Of a DNA stretch of 31,944 nt, positions 18,616-30,597 are shown piece after piece. The notes beneath the pieces are model-generated. The model was not told the origin of the DNA, searched no databases, and saw only the letters and a program-made list of their open reading frames with translations. Where the stretch lies: the NCBI GenBank assembly GCA_964058805.1, contig CAXKVV010000741.1:1-31944 (forward strand), in the 5' to 3' direction. The translations under genes and the position numbers were made by a program. This DNA comes from Schoenoplectus triqueter. Taxonomy: Eukaryota; Streptophyta; Magnoliopsida; Poales; Cyperaceae. How positions within the stretch are numbered: position 1 is the first letter of the stretch; the number at the start of each line of letters is the position of its first letter.

Positions 18616-21600
18616 ATGCGACCAGCAGCAACCCTCTCGACTGTGCCGCGTTTTATTGCAGCTCGTGCACCTCTCTCCCTCCGATGCCCTCCCTCGCAGG
18701 TTAGAATTTTCGAGGTCGGGGTTCTGGTTTTTGGCGCAGCACGTTTGGATTTCATGTTTCCTGCCATCTTTGGTTTATAAGCTTCCCATCTTGTTTCTTT
18801 CTTTGGATTGTAGTGATTTCTTTCTTTGTGAGGGACGCTTTGCAACTTTGAAATTATGTTGTTTGCTACATATGCTTGCTGTCTTTGTTCGATTCTGATC
18901 TCTTTTTTTTTTCTGATAAGAACAGATGTTCTGGTATGATTTTGGATTGGGTTCATTTCTAGCCTACCCCAATTTATTTGGGATCAAAGGTTTTGTTGTT
19001 GTTGCTGACAGATGTTCTGTTAAATCTTTTCTGACATGGCTTTTGATTTTCTGGTATGTTGAATTTGTTGGCTCTGGGCCTTCAGTTTCTTTCTTTTTTT
19101 TTTTTGCCAGTGAGGGTAGCTTTTGCAGCTGTTTTCTGCTTTTCTGGTAATTTCACCAGTAGGTGATGCACAGCTCATTGCTGCCTGCTAATGTAACCTT
19201 GTAGAAACCCTTCCTTCCAAGGGTCCTGCTCTGATACAATACAATGATAATTTTTGTGAGTCGAGACAGTATTTGGGATGATGAAGATGTTTATTGCATT
19301 TCTCACGTTTTCCATATGTTACATGAGTCCATTTTTTAAAATATATCTCAACGGTACATTTTTACCTTATACAACGGTTATTTCTATACAACCGCTAAAT
19401 CTTTTTTCCCTTTATCATGGGACAATTTTCAAATTAATCCAATGGATTTGAGGTCTCCTAAACTCAATCTGTTTTAGTTATTTTCTTCCACAATCTTTTA
19501 CTTTAATTTTTGTGTTTTCGTATATTTTGGTTTTAAATTACCTTGGAGTTTTGCTTTCATATGCAGATGCTAGTCATGAGGCTTGGTGATATTAGTGCAA
19601 AAGTTATTGGAAAAGTAAGTTATGAACTCGATCCTTCAGAGATATACAACAACTGATGGCTCATTTATATCAAAATTCATAAATGTTTTCATTTTTGTGT
19701 AGTGCCTGTCAGTTTGATGCAAAAAGATCTTAAAAAAGCAGAATCTCTTGAAAATTTTAACGTTGTCAGAAATTAGGAAGCAAAATCATTTTTGTGAATG
19801 GTTAGAAGTTTGAATAATTTACACACAAGTCAGGTCAGCTGTTATGAAGCACTGTTTTGTCTGAGCTTAACACACCCAACACAACTTCTAGATCAATTTC
19901 CTTTTAACTACTAACTCCAATTGTATGATTAAGTTAAGATGACCTAAATAAGACTTAATTGGGTGCTAATTTGAAATTTAACTACTCACATTTCGTTCTT
20001 CAGCATTCTAGAAATTTGTTTTATCTATTTCAGTCACGGTCAGCTTTGGGTACTGAGAAACTTGATTCTGATAATGAATCTGCAAAATCAGAAACATATA
20101 GCCATGACATGACAAAAGCAATGGGTGCAGGTTTGTGGTTTAAGCCTTGATCTTCTTACTAGTATTCAACTAGGTTACTGTAAACAATTCAAGGGCATTG
20201 TTTGCAAATAAGCACATAAACTACCATGTTGACCCTAAGATACTGCAATGTTTTAGAGCTTCCAAACCACAACTGCCCGTTGTATTGCTGTACTGTAATA
20301 GTATATTTTTCTAATTCCAGTAACTTTTTTATTTCTCTTCTAATCCGTTAATTATAACCAGCAGAATCAAATTTAGATATCGGGCTCTGCAGTGTTTTAA
20401 ACTAGTTTTGAAAAGCTCTCGTCGAGAAAATATGAATGATAAGTGGAAAATTTTAGTATTTCATTACAGATGTCTTGTTGTGCTGTTTGCAAGTAAGTGA
20501 CCCAATAAATGGGGTGATGCAAGTACCATAATGTCATAAATTATTAAATACTTTAGTACAACATTTGAAAAACACTTTACTAATTGTTTGTTTTTGGTAG
20601 TTAATTTGGAATGGTCTTGACATCTTTCTGAATCCTTTCTTTGCTTGATTTTTTTTTATTTCAATCTAGTGTTGACATATCGGCATGATCTTGGGATGAA
20701 CTATAATTTTATCCGGCCTGACCTGATTGTGGGCTCATGCTTACAGGTTTTCTTTTCCAGACAGTTTCAAATTGATTTTTTTTTAATTTTTTTTCTTATG
20801 CTTATTTAAAGGTTTAAAAATATGTTTCTTAGACTCCTGCAGATGTGGATAAGCTTCGGAAAATAGGAGTCAAAACTATTTTCTGCTTGCAACAGGATCC
20901 AGATCTAGAGTATCCTTATTTTCTCATTTTATTAGATCTTTATTTCTTTTGCATGCTGCTTTTTGTGAATAGAAGAAATGTATATTCATCTGTTTAAATG
21001 TGATTTTTCGATGGCGACAGTTCTGATAATGAATGAGTAAACCATATGCCTTTTTTCCAGAATATGTGTCCTTTTGATCCTTGATTTTTGTTTGCGTTCG
21101 AATGTTTGCCATGTCATAGTAAGTACGGTTACTGTAATGCTTTATTGGTCAAGCTCAAATACTTACTACTTCTGGGATTGACAGAAAAATGCTTAGTGTT
21201 CCGTGTCTTTGTGTCATTCAAGTAGTAAGTTATACACAGGCATGTCTATACTTTAATTGTATATTGTCTTAGACCATGCATGAATTATCACCTTATATGA
21301 CTGAACTCAGGTACTTCGGAGTTGATATTGCTGCCATTCAAGAATATGCATTGAAATGCGGAGACATCGAGCACTGTCGTGCTAAAATCAGGTAAATTTT
21401 AAGGAAATTCATGAAATTTTTATAACATTTGATTTTATTCGGTTGATATTTTTAGAAGTTTGGTTCGGTTCATAATTTGACAATTTTCAGTGTCATTGAA
21501 GAGAGTTTTACCAATTATTCAGTTCACATTCTTCACAGGAATGAGTTTTATTTCTACTCGCTTTTATGATCTGGTCCCCTAAATTGTAATGTTGGGTGGT

Positions 21601-24600
21601 AATCTTTCAACATGGTCCTATGGATAATATTGTGTTGTTTTATCAGTTCCTGCAATTATGCAGGTGTGCTTCATTTTGGGCCAAAGATACTCTGACTAAG
21701 CCTTGTTAACCCTCATTATCCGAATTAAGCTTCTAAACCCTCTGATTAAATCAAATTTAGTTGCACCAAATTGTATTCTAACAATTCGGATGCCATCGTG
21801 CTTTATTTTTATGCCAATTGAAACCTCTTTTACCAATTGGTTGAAGGTGCCAACTGTCCTCAGTTAGCCCATATCAGCCTCAGATTTACCTCAAGCATGC
21901 AATTGAGCACCAAACAACTCAAGAAAAGGGAAAAAACAAAAAAAAGAAACAGTCAACATCAAATTTAACAAACAATCATGTCCTGGCGATCACTAAATGA
22001 AACAGCATATTGTCTTATATTATTTTTGAAGAAACACCAACGACCTTCTTAATTTTACTAATTATAAAAAATTTGATGCATTTTGCTTTATGTATAATCT
22101 TTTTGAAGGAGGCATCAACCTGTTTAATTTTTGTAATTATAGGGATTTTGATGCATTTGATCTGAGACTGAGACTACCTGCAGTTGTTAGCAAACTACAC
22201 AAGTTGATTATGCGCAACGGTGGTGTTACCTACATACATTGTACTGCCGGAATGGGACGAGCACCTGCCGTTGCAGTATGTTTTGCATGAACTCATTTTA
22301 GTATTTTGCCTGGCTGACATGTTACATATCTTGCATGGATACAGACAAGTATTGTATCTAATAGCTGACCATATCATGTCTCCAGAATATGATATGGTTA
22401 TATATAAAAGTACTAATTTAGTTTTTTTTATTCTTTTAAAAGAATTAAAATAGATGTTACTAACTTCGAAAAATTAATATTAAATTGTTAGAATATACCT
22501 ACGATTGTGCAGTTGTAGTAATGGGTAGCTTTATTAGCTAAAACCTTGCACAGGTAAAATTAAATAAAGGGCAAGAACATTATGCTTCAAGGTCAGGAGG
22601 CAATTTGAGTTTATAAACTTGATATAAAATCAAGCCAGTAATCAAGTCTTGAGCTTATAGAATATACCTACGGTTTGTTCTTTTTTTTTTCTTTTTAAGA
22701 TTGCCAGCACAGTTAGGATTTAGCTGATAGCTAAAGCGAGCAAACCAATCTAGAGCCAAATTACAAATCAAACTTGACTAATCAAGTCTTGAGCTCTGAG
22801 CTAAATCTCCCACCCTGGTTGGCCCATCCTGGTTGTGTTGGCCATCAATTGGCAATGCTGATGAAGAAGTATGTGATAACAGTGTTGTTGCAACACTATG
22901 TTCACCCTACTTATAGTTAGCATCAAGAACAATTATTTTAATCACAATGCACAGAATATGTACTTTTCTTTAATTAGTAATCATTCTTGAGAATTTAAGA
23001 GTTTAGAGTTGATTAGTTCATAATGAGAAGAAATGAAAAGAAGGACAACTAATTAGTGTCTGTCAGATTATTCTCAACCACAGCACCTACCTAGGTGCTG
23101 TGGGCCTGTGGCTGAAATAATCGTTGTTGTGCATATTTACAAAAACCGAGTGCAGGGAGAGTATAGCCGGGAGTGGCACTTGTCCCCCCTGACTAAAAAA
23201 AAATGAAGCATATGCTTACTTTTTTTTTTATTTTTGTGTGTGTAAAAATATGTCTGTAAGTTGTAACTTGCAAGTATATTCTAACTATAAGATTATGCCT
23301 CACTGTATGTATTTCCTGGATCTGTGTTTCCAACCTTGAAAGATTACCACTAATTTAGAAAGTACTGTGATATTCGAATTATTTAATCCCTCCATATGTT
23401 AATGTTTTGTCTTTTGCAGGTGGCATACATGTTTTGGATTCAGAATTATGGGCTTAATGAAGCATATCGTCAATTGCTGGTAACACTTATATTATTTCAA
23501 TATGCTGTCCTCATTTGTTATACTTCTATGTTTATGTCTGCCAGCTTATGTATTCAGTTGAGTTTATTGACAGCAGTGCACCTGGTAGCAGCTAAATATC
23601 TGAACAACAAAACATTCTTCTCGAAAGTAAACTTGAAAGACTTGTCGTCATATGTTCTAACCATCCTATAACCAATTGTTGGTAATATATTTGAAGAAAT
23701 TAGGTAGTAAAATTGCTTTCCTTTTTTTTGAGGAAGAAAATTCAGTATATGAATGACATATTCTGTCAAGAGAAGGAAGCATTTTCCTATAGGTTATAAT
23801 CATTTTCTAGTATGCACTATGCCTAATACTGACTTCTTATGTTAATCCTTAGAGCAAGAGATCTTGTTCTCCAAAATTGGAAGCCATTAAAAGCGCAACT
23901 GCTGATATTGTAAGTCATTTACATCCTTTCAGAATTCCAACTTTAAAAATGTATCTGCCTGATATACTTGTTCTCCATTGTCTTCCAGATTTTACATCAG
24001 TTCAATCATTTTATGCTTACAGTTTTGCTTATTTTTTTTATGCCATCTCACCTACTAATTGATTGACATTTTTTGTGTACTCTTAGCTAACAGGCATATC
24101 AAAGAGTACTATTACTCTTGAATGGCAAGGTAGTAACTGTTCCACAGTGGAAGTTTCCGGACTGGATATTGGTTGGGGACAGGTAATTTTGTTTCATGGT
24201 GGAAGTTTTTGTATTGGCAATTGAAATTTTCTACTAAATTAACCAAACAATTTTAGAACTTGTATTTTTTTTCTAGAAATATCATAGGAGACTACATTTT
24301 GGCTCGAGTTCTCATTTCTAATTTGGGATTAACTATACCCATCTGAAACTTTTTTTTCCTATATATATACGTATACTTAGCACGGGTTGCTCTGTGCTAT
24401 GCTCATAATAGTCGATCCGAACAGCTCAACATGATCTCTATAGGCAAATTTACTTCTATACCAAAATTTATATTTTTTAGAATATTTTTACTATTTTTTA
24501 GATAGTTAGAGAATCACTTGATTTAATTATTATGAAACATCTGAAAAAAATGAGTTTTCTAACTATCTAAAAAACAGTAAAACTTTCTAAAAAATATATA

Positions 24601-25935
24601 AAATTTGGTATAGAAGTAAATTTGCCTATAGAGAGCATGTTGTGCGGTTCAGATTGACTATCTGGACTTTGAAAAAGAAACAATGATCCATAGCACCGAG
24701 TGATCCAACACCATAACTCAACTCATACATATGTGCACAAGTGTGTATTGTGGGTGAATTGAGTTTTAGCATAATGTGTTTCTATGGGAAAAGTAATAAC
24801 CTTATTTTCTTTGCTGTAATTTCTCTTTGTTTCAGTTTTCAGTACTCATATCCAAATTTTAATTAGTTGATGAGCTAAATATAGCTTCTTTCACTTTTAT
24901 TCCAGAGGATACCTATGACATACGATAAGGGAAAAGGTGTATGGAGTCTCAAGAGGGAAATAACTGTGAGTTGAATTTTTCAGTAATAATAATTACTAGA
25001 TGATTCAATTAAAATGCTCTATTCGGCTATTCCAAGGGTATTATAGCAAATTGTGGTGCCATACAATGCTATGTGCTATCGAGATGCCATTAAACCGATA
25101 AAATACTGTATCAGTAACTTTTTGGTGAGGACCAAAACCATGCTAATAAGTCAAGACTTCAGCTGCTAGGTGCCAAATGCAAACAATCTTACAGGAAGTA
25201 AAAAGAATACCTGGTCTAATTTAGAACTCTGTGGGAGTAATCAAGTCTTCCTTTTGCTGATTAATGTTTTGAAGGAAGGGCGGTATGAATACAAGTACAT
25301 AATTGATGGTGAATGGAAGTGCAATGAAAATGAGGCATTAACAAGCCCAAATGGAGACGGACATGTGAACAACTATATCGAGGTGAGGTTATATCTAAGT
25401 CAAAGATGCAAGAGGCAGTTAATCTGGAATAGTCCAGAAGAAAAATTGTTAGGTCTTGTATATACTCTCTTTATAGTTACCAGGCATGTAGGTGCAGGTC
25501 CTGTATATACTCTCATTGTTTTTGGACATCACTGCCATAACTCTTTTTGAATCTTGAAAACCACCGACATATTCTGGCTCCAAATTCTATTTGACATCGC
25601 CCCTCTGGACTTCTAATTTGTGAGCATCATCTCCTACCGAGTTTTCAACTAAGGTTTGAGTACCAATATTCTCTACAGAAAAACTCTGGACGGTTGTCTC
25701 TTCTGATATACGTGCATGTCACTATGAAATTTTCCATGGCAAATTGTGCAAGTCTAGATAATGATGATTATTTCCTAATGTGCAATAAAGACCTTTTTTA
25801 TTACTGATATAGGTTTACAGTGAAGACTCAAATGAAGTTGGAGAATTACGTAACCATTTAATCAGTGGAAATTGTGATTTGACAAAGGAGGAAAGGTCGA
25901 TGATTAGAGAATTTCTAGAAAAATATGGCGAGTGA
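18616..25935 (+). CDS. SEX4: Phosphoglucan phosphatase SEX4/DSP4, chloroplastic
   Basis: Thirteen exons: 18616-18699, 19567-19614, 20034-20130, 20670-20746, 20833-20909, 21311-21391, 22143-22275, 23420-23479, 23853-23909, 24087-24182, 24906-24965, 25275-25382, 25813-25935. All introns are GT-AG and phases join to 1101 nt, 366 aa (Arabidopsis SEX4 is 379). Residues 1-28 are Ala/Arg/Ser-rich without acidic residues, fitting a plastid transit peptide. The dual-specificity phosphatase domain (about 78-238) has the acid loop RDFDAFDLR with Asp156 and the CX5R signature HCTAGMGR (Cys188, Arg194). The CBM48 glycan-binding domain follows (about 245-330) with GLDIGWGQ (Trp268) and [10 protein letters not shown] (Lys297). 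Family knowledge: SEX4 removes phosphate from starch glucan at C6 and C3 so that amylases can act. No inactivating change is visible. The start is the first ATG of the leader; exons 1-2 are the least conserved, so the N-terminus is less certain. Confidence 0.96.
22025..22160 (+). repeat. Tandem duplication across the intron 6 / exon 7 boundary
   Basis: The segment 22101-22160 (end of intron 6 plus start of exon 7) has a diverged upstream copy at about 22024-22085. Both contain TTTTTGAAG, an ATCAACC/ACCAACG word, TTTAATTTT or TTAATTTTAC, TAATTATA and TTTTGATGCATTT or TTTGATGCATTTT. The upstream copy has lost the acceptor AG (TATAAAAAA in place of TATAGGG), so only the downstream copy is used. 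Confidence 0.65.
24379..24712. mobile_element. Palindromic miniature element, diverged copy 4, in SEX4 intron 10
   Basis: About 335 bp of inverted repeat. Left arm words GTGCTATG, GATCCGAACAGCTCAACATG, AGGCAAATTTACTTCTATAC and TTTTTTAGATAGTTAGA are mirrored on the right. The order of landmarks (gatcc-aac-caacatgatct, then the long AT arm and GATAGTTAG near the loop) matches the elements at 15228 and 17931, so I place it in the same broad group. It lies wholly inside intron 10 (24183-24905), well clear of both splice sites. Outer ends are blurred. Confidence 0.7.
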
Positions 25936-26165
25936 GATATGGTACAATGTTGAAATTTAGCTCCATATTTCTTCTGCTGTTGCTGCATATTTTTTTTTTA
26001 CTTTATTAAGATTAAGATAATATTGCTTATTTTTAAAATTTTCTTGATCTTTCAGCAGGAATACAACTAATGCCCAGAAGCACTTGTGTATCAGATGAGG
26101 TGTCTCTTTATAACTAGTTTATCCTGTAAATGATTTTATAGGAGTTATACATATATAGATTAATT

Positions 26166-26171
26166 AATAAA
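26166..26171 (+). terminator. Candidate poly(A) signal of SEX4
   Basis: AATAAA about 230 bp after the SEX4 stop codon, the first perfect match downstream on the plus strand that I noticed. The next feature, an LTR, starts 14 bp later, so transcript cleavage may fall inside that LTR. Confidence 0.4.
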
Positions 26172-26184
26172 TGTGGCAGTTAAT

Positions 26185-26500
26185 TGTCAACCAATTTTTA
26201 TTTGTTGATACATGTCTCCCTTCCCTAATCAAAGAAAGTGTACACCGGAATATCAATTGTTCTATTGATATTTATATTTCATGCTCTCAATATGAATTGA
26301 AAGGGAAATTAAATTAAGAACACTAAAATTAAAATTAGAACAATTTTTTTTGTTTCTTCCATAATTTTTATAATGGGAGGGGTGAGTTTATATAGATGAT
26401 CATGCCACCTAATTTTTATTTTTATTATTTACCTCTCACTAATTATCTATTACAATATCTCTTAATACTATTACCTATAATTTGACATTCCCTCAAATAA
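26185..26500 (-). mobile_element. Short LTR (about 303 bp) with upstream polypurine tract, minus orientation
   Basis: 26185-26487 begins TGTCAA and ends TTGACA on the plus strand, a perfect 6-bp terminal inverted repeat. On the minus strand it is preceded by TTTGAGGGAA (to 26488), a polypurine-tract-like run, so this would be a 3' LTR. A TATATAAACTCACC TATA-like sequence lies near 26388-26395. Upstream on the minus strand the reading GAGGACAGTTTATTTGAGGG resembles the pol tail of chromovirus-type elements, so a Ty3/gypsy origin is possible; copia is an alternative. No matching second LTR was found in the window. Confidence 0.5.
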
Positions 26501-27309
26501 ACTGTCCTCAAAGATTTTGACAATAAATAAAATAAAAGATATTAGATTTTGAAAAGATATTAGATTTTGAAAGTGATCTTCTAACCCAAAAGAAAAGCAA
26601 ATGAACAATTAGAATATTAGATTTTAGAGGTGATCTAGCCAAAGAAAATAGAATCAAAGAATGCTCGTCCCAAATTGAGATGGAGATGTAGCTTTATTTT
26701 TAAGTGGATGAGGTGAGTTTTTTCATCATGCGAGCAAGATGAATGACATATGTATATAAATGGATCATCATACGATGTGTCTTGTAGGATAATTATGAGG
26801 TGAATAATTATGTCAAGTGAGGCAAGATCGTTATGGTAAGGATTGTTTTGATTTTTTTGAAGGGGATAATCTTGATCTTCTTGTGGAGTAAAATTTTGAT
26901 CATATTGCGGAGGAAAATGATGATACTCTTATTGATTATGATCTTGATCTTCTTGATTTTTAAATCCTCATTTGTCTTGATTTCGACTTTGAAATTTACA
27001 TCTTTAGCAACATCAAATTTTTCATGTAACATGCCATCTAGCTCCTCATTTGGATCAATCTCTAACTCCGTATATGACTTGACTTCCTCATGTAAATGAG
27101 GGATGATAAGTTGAACTTTAGGTAATTCAATGTGTGGAGGGTGTCATCGATGAGTAGAAGCATGTGGGTATTTGATGGTGAGAATGGTGGAAGAGATGGT
27201 GAGAGTGGTGGAAGTGGTCATATGATGATTGGTATAGGGCATGATCGTGATCATATGGAAATGGTGAAAAGTAAGAGAAATCAATGGAAATGCTGAAATA
27301 GGATATTAT
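26501..27309. other. Probable degraded retroelement interior, no intact gene
   Basis: Contains a short tandem repeat, GATATTAGATTTTGAAA, at 26536-26570 with a third copy near 26612, and low-complexity His- or Lys/Ile-rich frames on both strands (26808-27345). A minus-strand frame of about 60 codons around 27010-27120 (ELPKVQLIIPHLHEEVKSY...) has less biased composition but is not recognised. Its position between two minus-strand LTR candidates suggests it is the interior of the short-LTR element. Confidence 0.35.
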
Positions 27310-27507
27310 TGATAGAACTGAGAAGATGAAGTAATAAGAGTTCAATTAATTCGACAATCCTCTAAGAATTAGAAAATGAGCTATTTATATTCAGCTCAAT
27401 TATAGTGGTAAAGTAAATTAAACTAAACAGTAAAAATAACGGTAATGATATCAGTACGCCTTTTAATGACTCTGACGCCTTCAACAACCTTCATTTCTCT
27501 TCTCCAG

Positions 27508-27900
27508 TTACATCTTACCGTTCTCTCCCTTAGTTTCTAGAACAGTACCGCTTTGAGCGTCTTCTAAGATAGTTATAGCGCAACCCAATTTGTAGCCCAA
27601 TGCCTCCCTATTCGCACCACGTCTCTTCTCCCTTCTCATGTTGTTGTTGACCAAGTCAAATGCCTCATCAACGGTCACTAGCCTAAGCTTCTTCCCTTCA
27701 CTCTCTAACTGTGCTGACAATACCCTTCCCTCCAATTTAGTCTTGTCCTCAAGACTTATATTAGAAAATTGGCTCATCAGTGTCTGATAGTCCTCCCATG
27801 TACTCTCTTATTCTAGTAGATTTGCCCACTGAACTAGAACCTCTACCGCTACTTGGTTATTTTTCTTGAGAATATGCCTTGGCAAAATTGCTTCTGGCCA
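27508..27900 (-). pseudogene. Pol C-terminus with chromodomain-like segment, interrupted
   Basis: From about 27893 the frame reads ILPRHILKKNNQVAVEVLVQW, then a TAA stop at 27810-27808, then ESTWEDYQTLMSQF and SLEDKTKLEG in the same frame, continuing to a stop near 27508. The pattern VLVQW...TWED matches the C-terminal chromodomain-like region of plant chromovirus integrases, which in that family can help direct insertion. The in-frame stop shows decay. The tail after the SLEDK block is Lys/Glu-rich and unassigned. Confidence 0.7.
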
Positions 27901-28420
27901 ATATAGTATCCTTCCCTTTGGACCTGTCAGGGTAATTTGGGCAAAACTATGGAAGTAGGGCCTACCTTCTTCTTCAGCTGTGACACATGAAAAACATGAT
28001 GAATGAGAGATTATTTAGACAGATTTAAATGATAAGCCACATTCTCAACCTTGTATAGTATTTCATAGGGCCTATAAAATTTAGGGTTTAGTTTATGATT
28101 TCCCTTCCCGCCTTTGACTGAAATCTACCTATATATTATTGCAGTTTGAGGTATACCCAGTCTCCTACCTCAAAATGCCTTTATGTTCTCTTGACATCTG
28201 CATATTTCTTCATCCTTTCTTGAGCTTTGATCAAATGCTGCTTCAATTCCTTAATTGCCCTTTGTCTGTAAGTAATTAAATCAGTAACTGCTTGATTATT
28301 ACTTCTTGGAACTGAGCCCATGGGTAAGTGGGGTGAAGGGTACCCATATAATGCTTCAAATGGTGTGGTATTGATAGCTGAATGGAAATTTGAATTGTAC
28401 CATCATTTTACTAATGATAA
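27901..28420 (-). pseudogene. Integrase C-terminal region, multiply broken
   Basis: Minus-strand fragments in shifting frames resemble the part between integrase core and chromodomain, for example RQRAIKELKQHLIKAQERMK at about 28265-28200 and a VGDWVYLKLQ-like piece near 28150. Several stops interrupt it. It links the integrase core to the pol tail. Confidence 0.6.
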
Positions 28421-29007
28421 CTACTTAAACCATTGGTTTGGGTAGTTGAACACCATACACCTCAGATAAGTCTCAATGCATTGATTCAATTCCTCAGATT
28501 GCCCATCGGTTTGGGGATGATATACTGTGATGTAGCTTAACTTGACCCCTAACCTGTTCATGATTTCTTTCCAAAAATGACTAGTGAACACAGGGCACCT
28601 ATCAGTAATGATTCTAACTGATAGCCCATGCAGTTTGTGTAATGTTTCTATGAATTTTTCTGCCACTGTCACAACACTAAATGGGTGGGTGAGAGCTATA
28701 AGATGACAATACTTAGTTAACTTATCAATTATCACATAATCACATCCTTTCCCTCACTTTTTGGTAACCCACTAATGAAATCCATGATAATTAACTCCCA
28801 AGCTCCCTCTGGAATGGATATAGGTTCAAGCAATCCAGGGTAAGGGGTGTGTTCCCCTTTGTTAAGCTGGCATGTGTCACACTGTTGTACCAGTCCTACC
28901 ACTTCATTCCTCAAGTTCGGCCAATAAAAAAATTTCTTTACCTTTTGGCAAGTTCTCATATTTCCAGAATGCCCTCCAAGGCTAGAATTATGCAGTGCTT
29001 GGATCAA
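28421..29007 (-). pseudogene. Integrase: zinc-binding and catalytic core, frameshifted
   Basis: 29007-28732 holds the HHCC zinc-binding part (GGHSGNMRTCQKV ... CDTCQ) and the start of the core, with the first catalytic Asp in IIMDFISGLP. A frame change near 28735 leads to 28735-28421, which has the second Asp in RIITDRCPVF and the Glu region HPQTDGQSEELNQ. The three acidic positions of the DDE triad therefore remain recognisable, but the frame break would prevent a normal product. Family knowledge: this domain inserts retrotransposon cDNA into chromosomes. Confidence 0.85.
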
Positions 29008-29321
29008 TTGTTCCCTCTATTTTTCATTATTGCCTATATAAATTTTTTATTTCTTCCTAATGACCTTACAATGGATTAGCACTCCTTTAGGTAAGGGCTT
29101 CCCTTGAGAATTGGCAGTGAAAATTTCTTAGACCCAATGATTCTGTTTATAACTTCCCTTTAAATCTTTCATCCACTGTGGTATAATTTTTGTTACCACC
29201 ATCACTTCACCCCTTGGTAATTCATGTACTCTCCTTGACAAAGCATTAGCTGCCCTATTTTCAATTCCTTTTTATACTGTATTACATAGTCCAGTCCAAG
29301 TAATTTACATAGGCCTTTGTG
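29008..29321 (-). pseudogene. Spacer between RNase H and integrase, degraded
   Basis: This piece corresponds to the RNase H to integrase linker of the gypsy polyprotein. Fragments are visible on the minus strand but stops occur in every frame, so no continuous reading was assigned. Confidence 0.5.
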
Positions 29322-30597
29322 TTAGAGAGTGTGATGCAATCTTTGTTCTAGTAAATGCTTGATGCTAATATGATCAGTTTTTATTATAAATGGTTTCCTT
29401 TGGAGATAATATCTCCATTTCTGGACTGCTGTGAGTAAAACTAAGAATTCTTTTTCATAGGTAGAGAGTTGTTGGTTTTTAACCCCTAATGCTTTACTCA
29501 AATAGGCTATGAGACGTTTACCTTGCATTAATACAACTCTAACCCCTTTGTCACAAGCATCCGTCTCTAAAATAAAAGACTCAGCAAAATTTGGCATGGC
29601 AAGAACTGGTGCCTCACACATTGCCTTCTTCAAGGTTTCAAAAACTCCAGTAACTTCCTCACTCCAACAATAAGCATTTTTCCTCAACAAATTAGTCAAT
29701 GGCCTACTTATTATCCCATAGTTCTTAACAAACTTCTTATAGTAGCTAGTTAACCTAAAAAAACCCCTCAACTCCCTGATATTCTTTGAAATTGACCATT
29801 CTTTCATTGTAGCCACCTTGCTAGGATCTGTAGCCACACCTTGAGAAGTGATAATGTGTCCCAAATACTTCACATAAGTTAATCCTAAAGTTGCATTTAG
29901 ACCATTTGGCAAGAAGTTAGTTTTCTTTGAGAATTTATAACACCACCTTGAGATGATTCTAGTGTTGTTCAAGAGAAGGGCTATAAATCAAAATGTCATC
30001 AAAGAACATAAGAACAAACCTTCTAAGATGGGGTCTGAAAATTTGGTTCATTAAGGCTTGAAAGGTGACTGGTGCATTGGTAAGCTCAAAAGACATCACT
30101 AAGAACTCATAATGGCCATCATGTGTTCTAAATGCGATTTTAGCAACATCATCAGGGTGCATTTTAATTTGGTGATACCCAGCTCTTAAGTCTATTTTAG
30201 AATAAATGGATGATCCATGGAGTTCATCCAATAGATCATCAATAATGAGAATAAGATATTTGTTTTTGATTGTTTGATAGTTCAACTGCCTATAATCAAT
30301 AAACAATCGTCAATTACCATCCTTCTTCTTTACCAAGAGTGCAAGAGATGCAAAAGGGCTGGTAGAAGACTTTATAATAGATGTTTTGAGCATCTCAGCA
30401 ATTATCTTCTCTAATTCCATTTTCTGAAAATAAATATATCTATAAGGCCTTAAATTGACTGGTTTATAGTTCTGTATGAGTGATATTTTGTGGTTAATTT
30501 CTCTAGTTGGTGGCATTAGGGTTTTACTCTCAAACAGGCTGGAATACTGGGACAATGTGGAATGTAACTCTTTGGGAATTTGTGTCATGTTCATCAC
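29322..30597 (-). pseudogene. Reverse transcriptase and RNase H, with stop and frameshift
   Basis: 30597-30310 contains the RT fingers start (SSTSPFASLALLVKKKDGN) and ends at a TGA (30312-30310) where the family normally has Trp. The same frame resumes with FIDYRQLN and continues through [12 protein letters not shown] to the catalytic FFDDILIYS (30306-29959). A frame change then leads to 29972-29322: KYLGHIIT, thumb and connection, and RNase H with LETDACDKG, STYEKEFL and IIKTDH. The usual FGLTNAP block reads FELTNAP here. The element cannot make a full-length polymerase. Confidence 0.88.

Noticed and set aside
18495..18956. 153-codon minus-strand open frame
   Set aside because: It is antisense to SEX4 exon 1 and intron 1 and is Arg/Lys/Glu-rich because it mirrors the CT-rich leader. 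No domain is recognisable.
23396..23671. Longer plus-strand frame reading through SEX4 exon 8 into intron 8
   Set aside because: A GTAACA donor follows LNEAYRQLL and exon 9 restores the family sequence, so the read-through part is intron.
26808..27345. Lys/Ile-rich and His-rich open frames on opposite strands
   Set aside because: They overlap antisense and derive from GAT/ATC and TGG-type low-complexity sequence.
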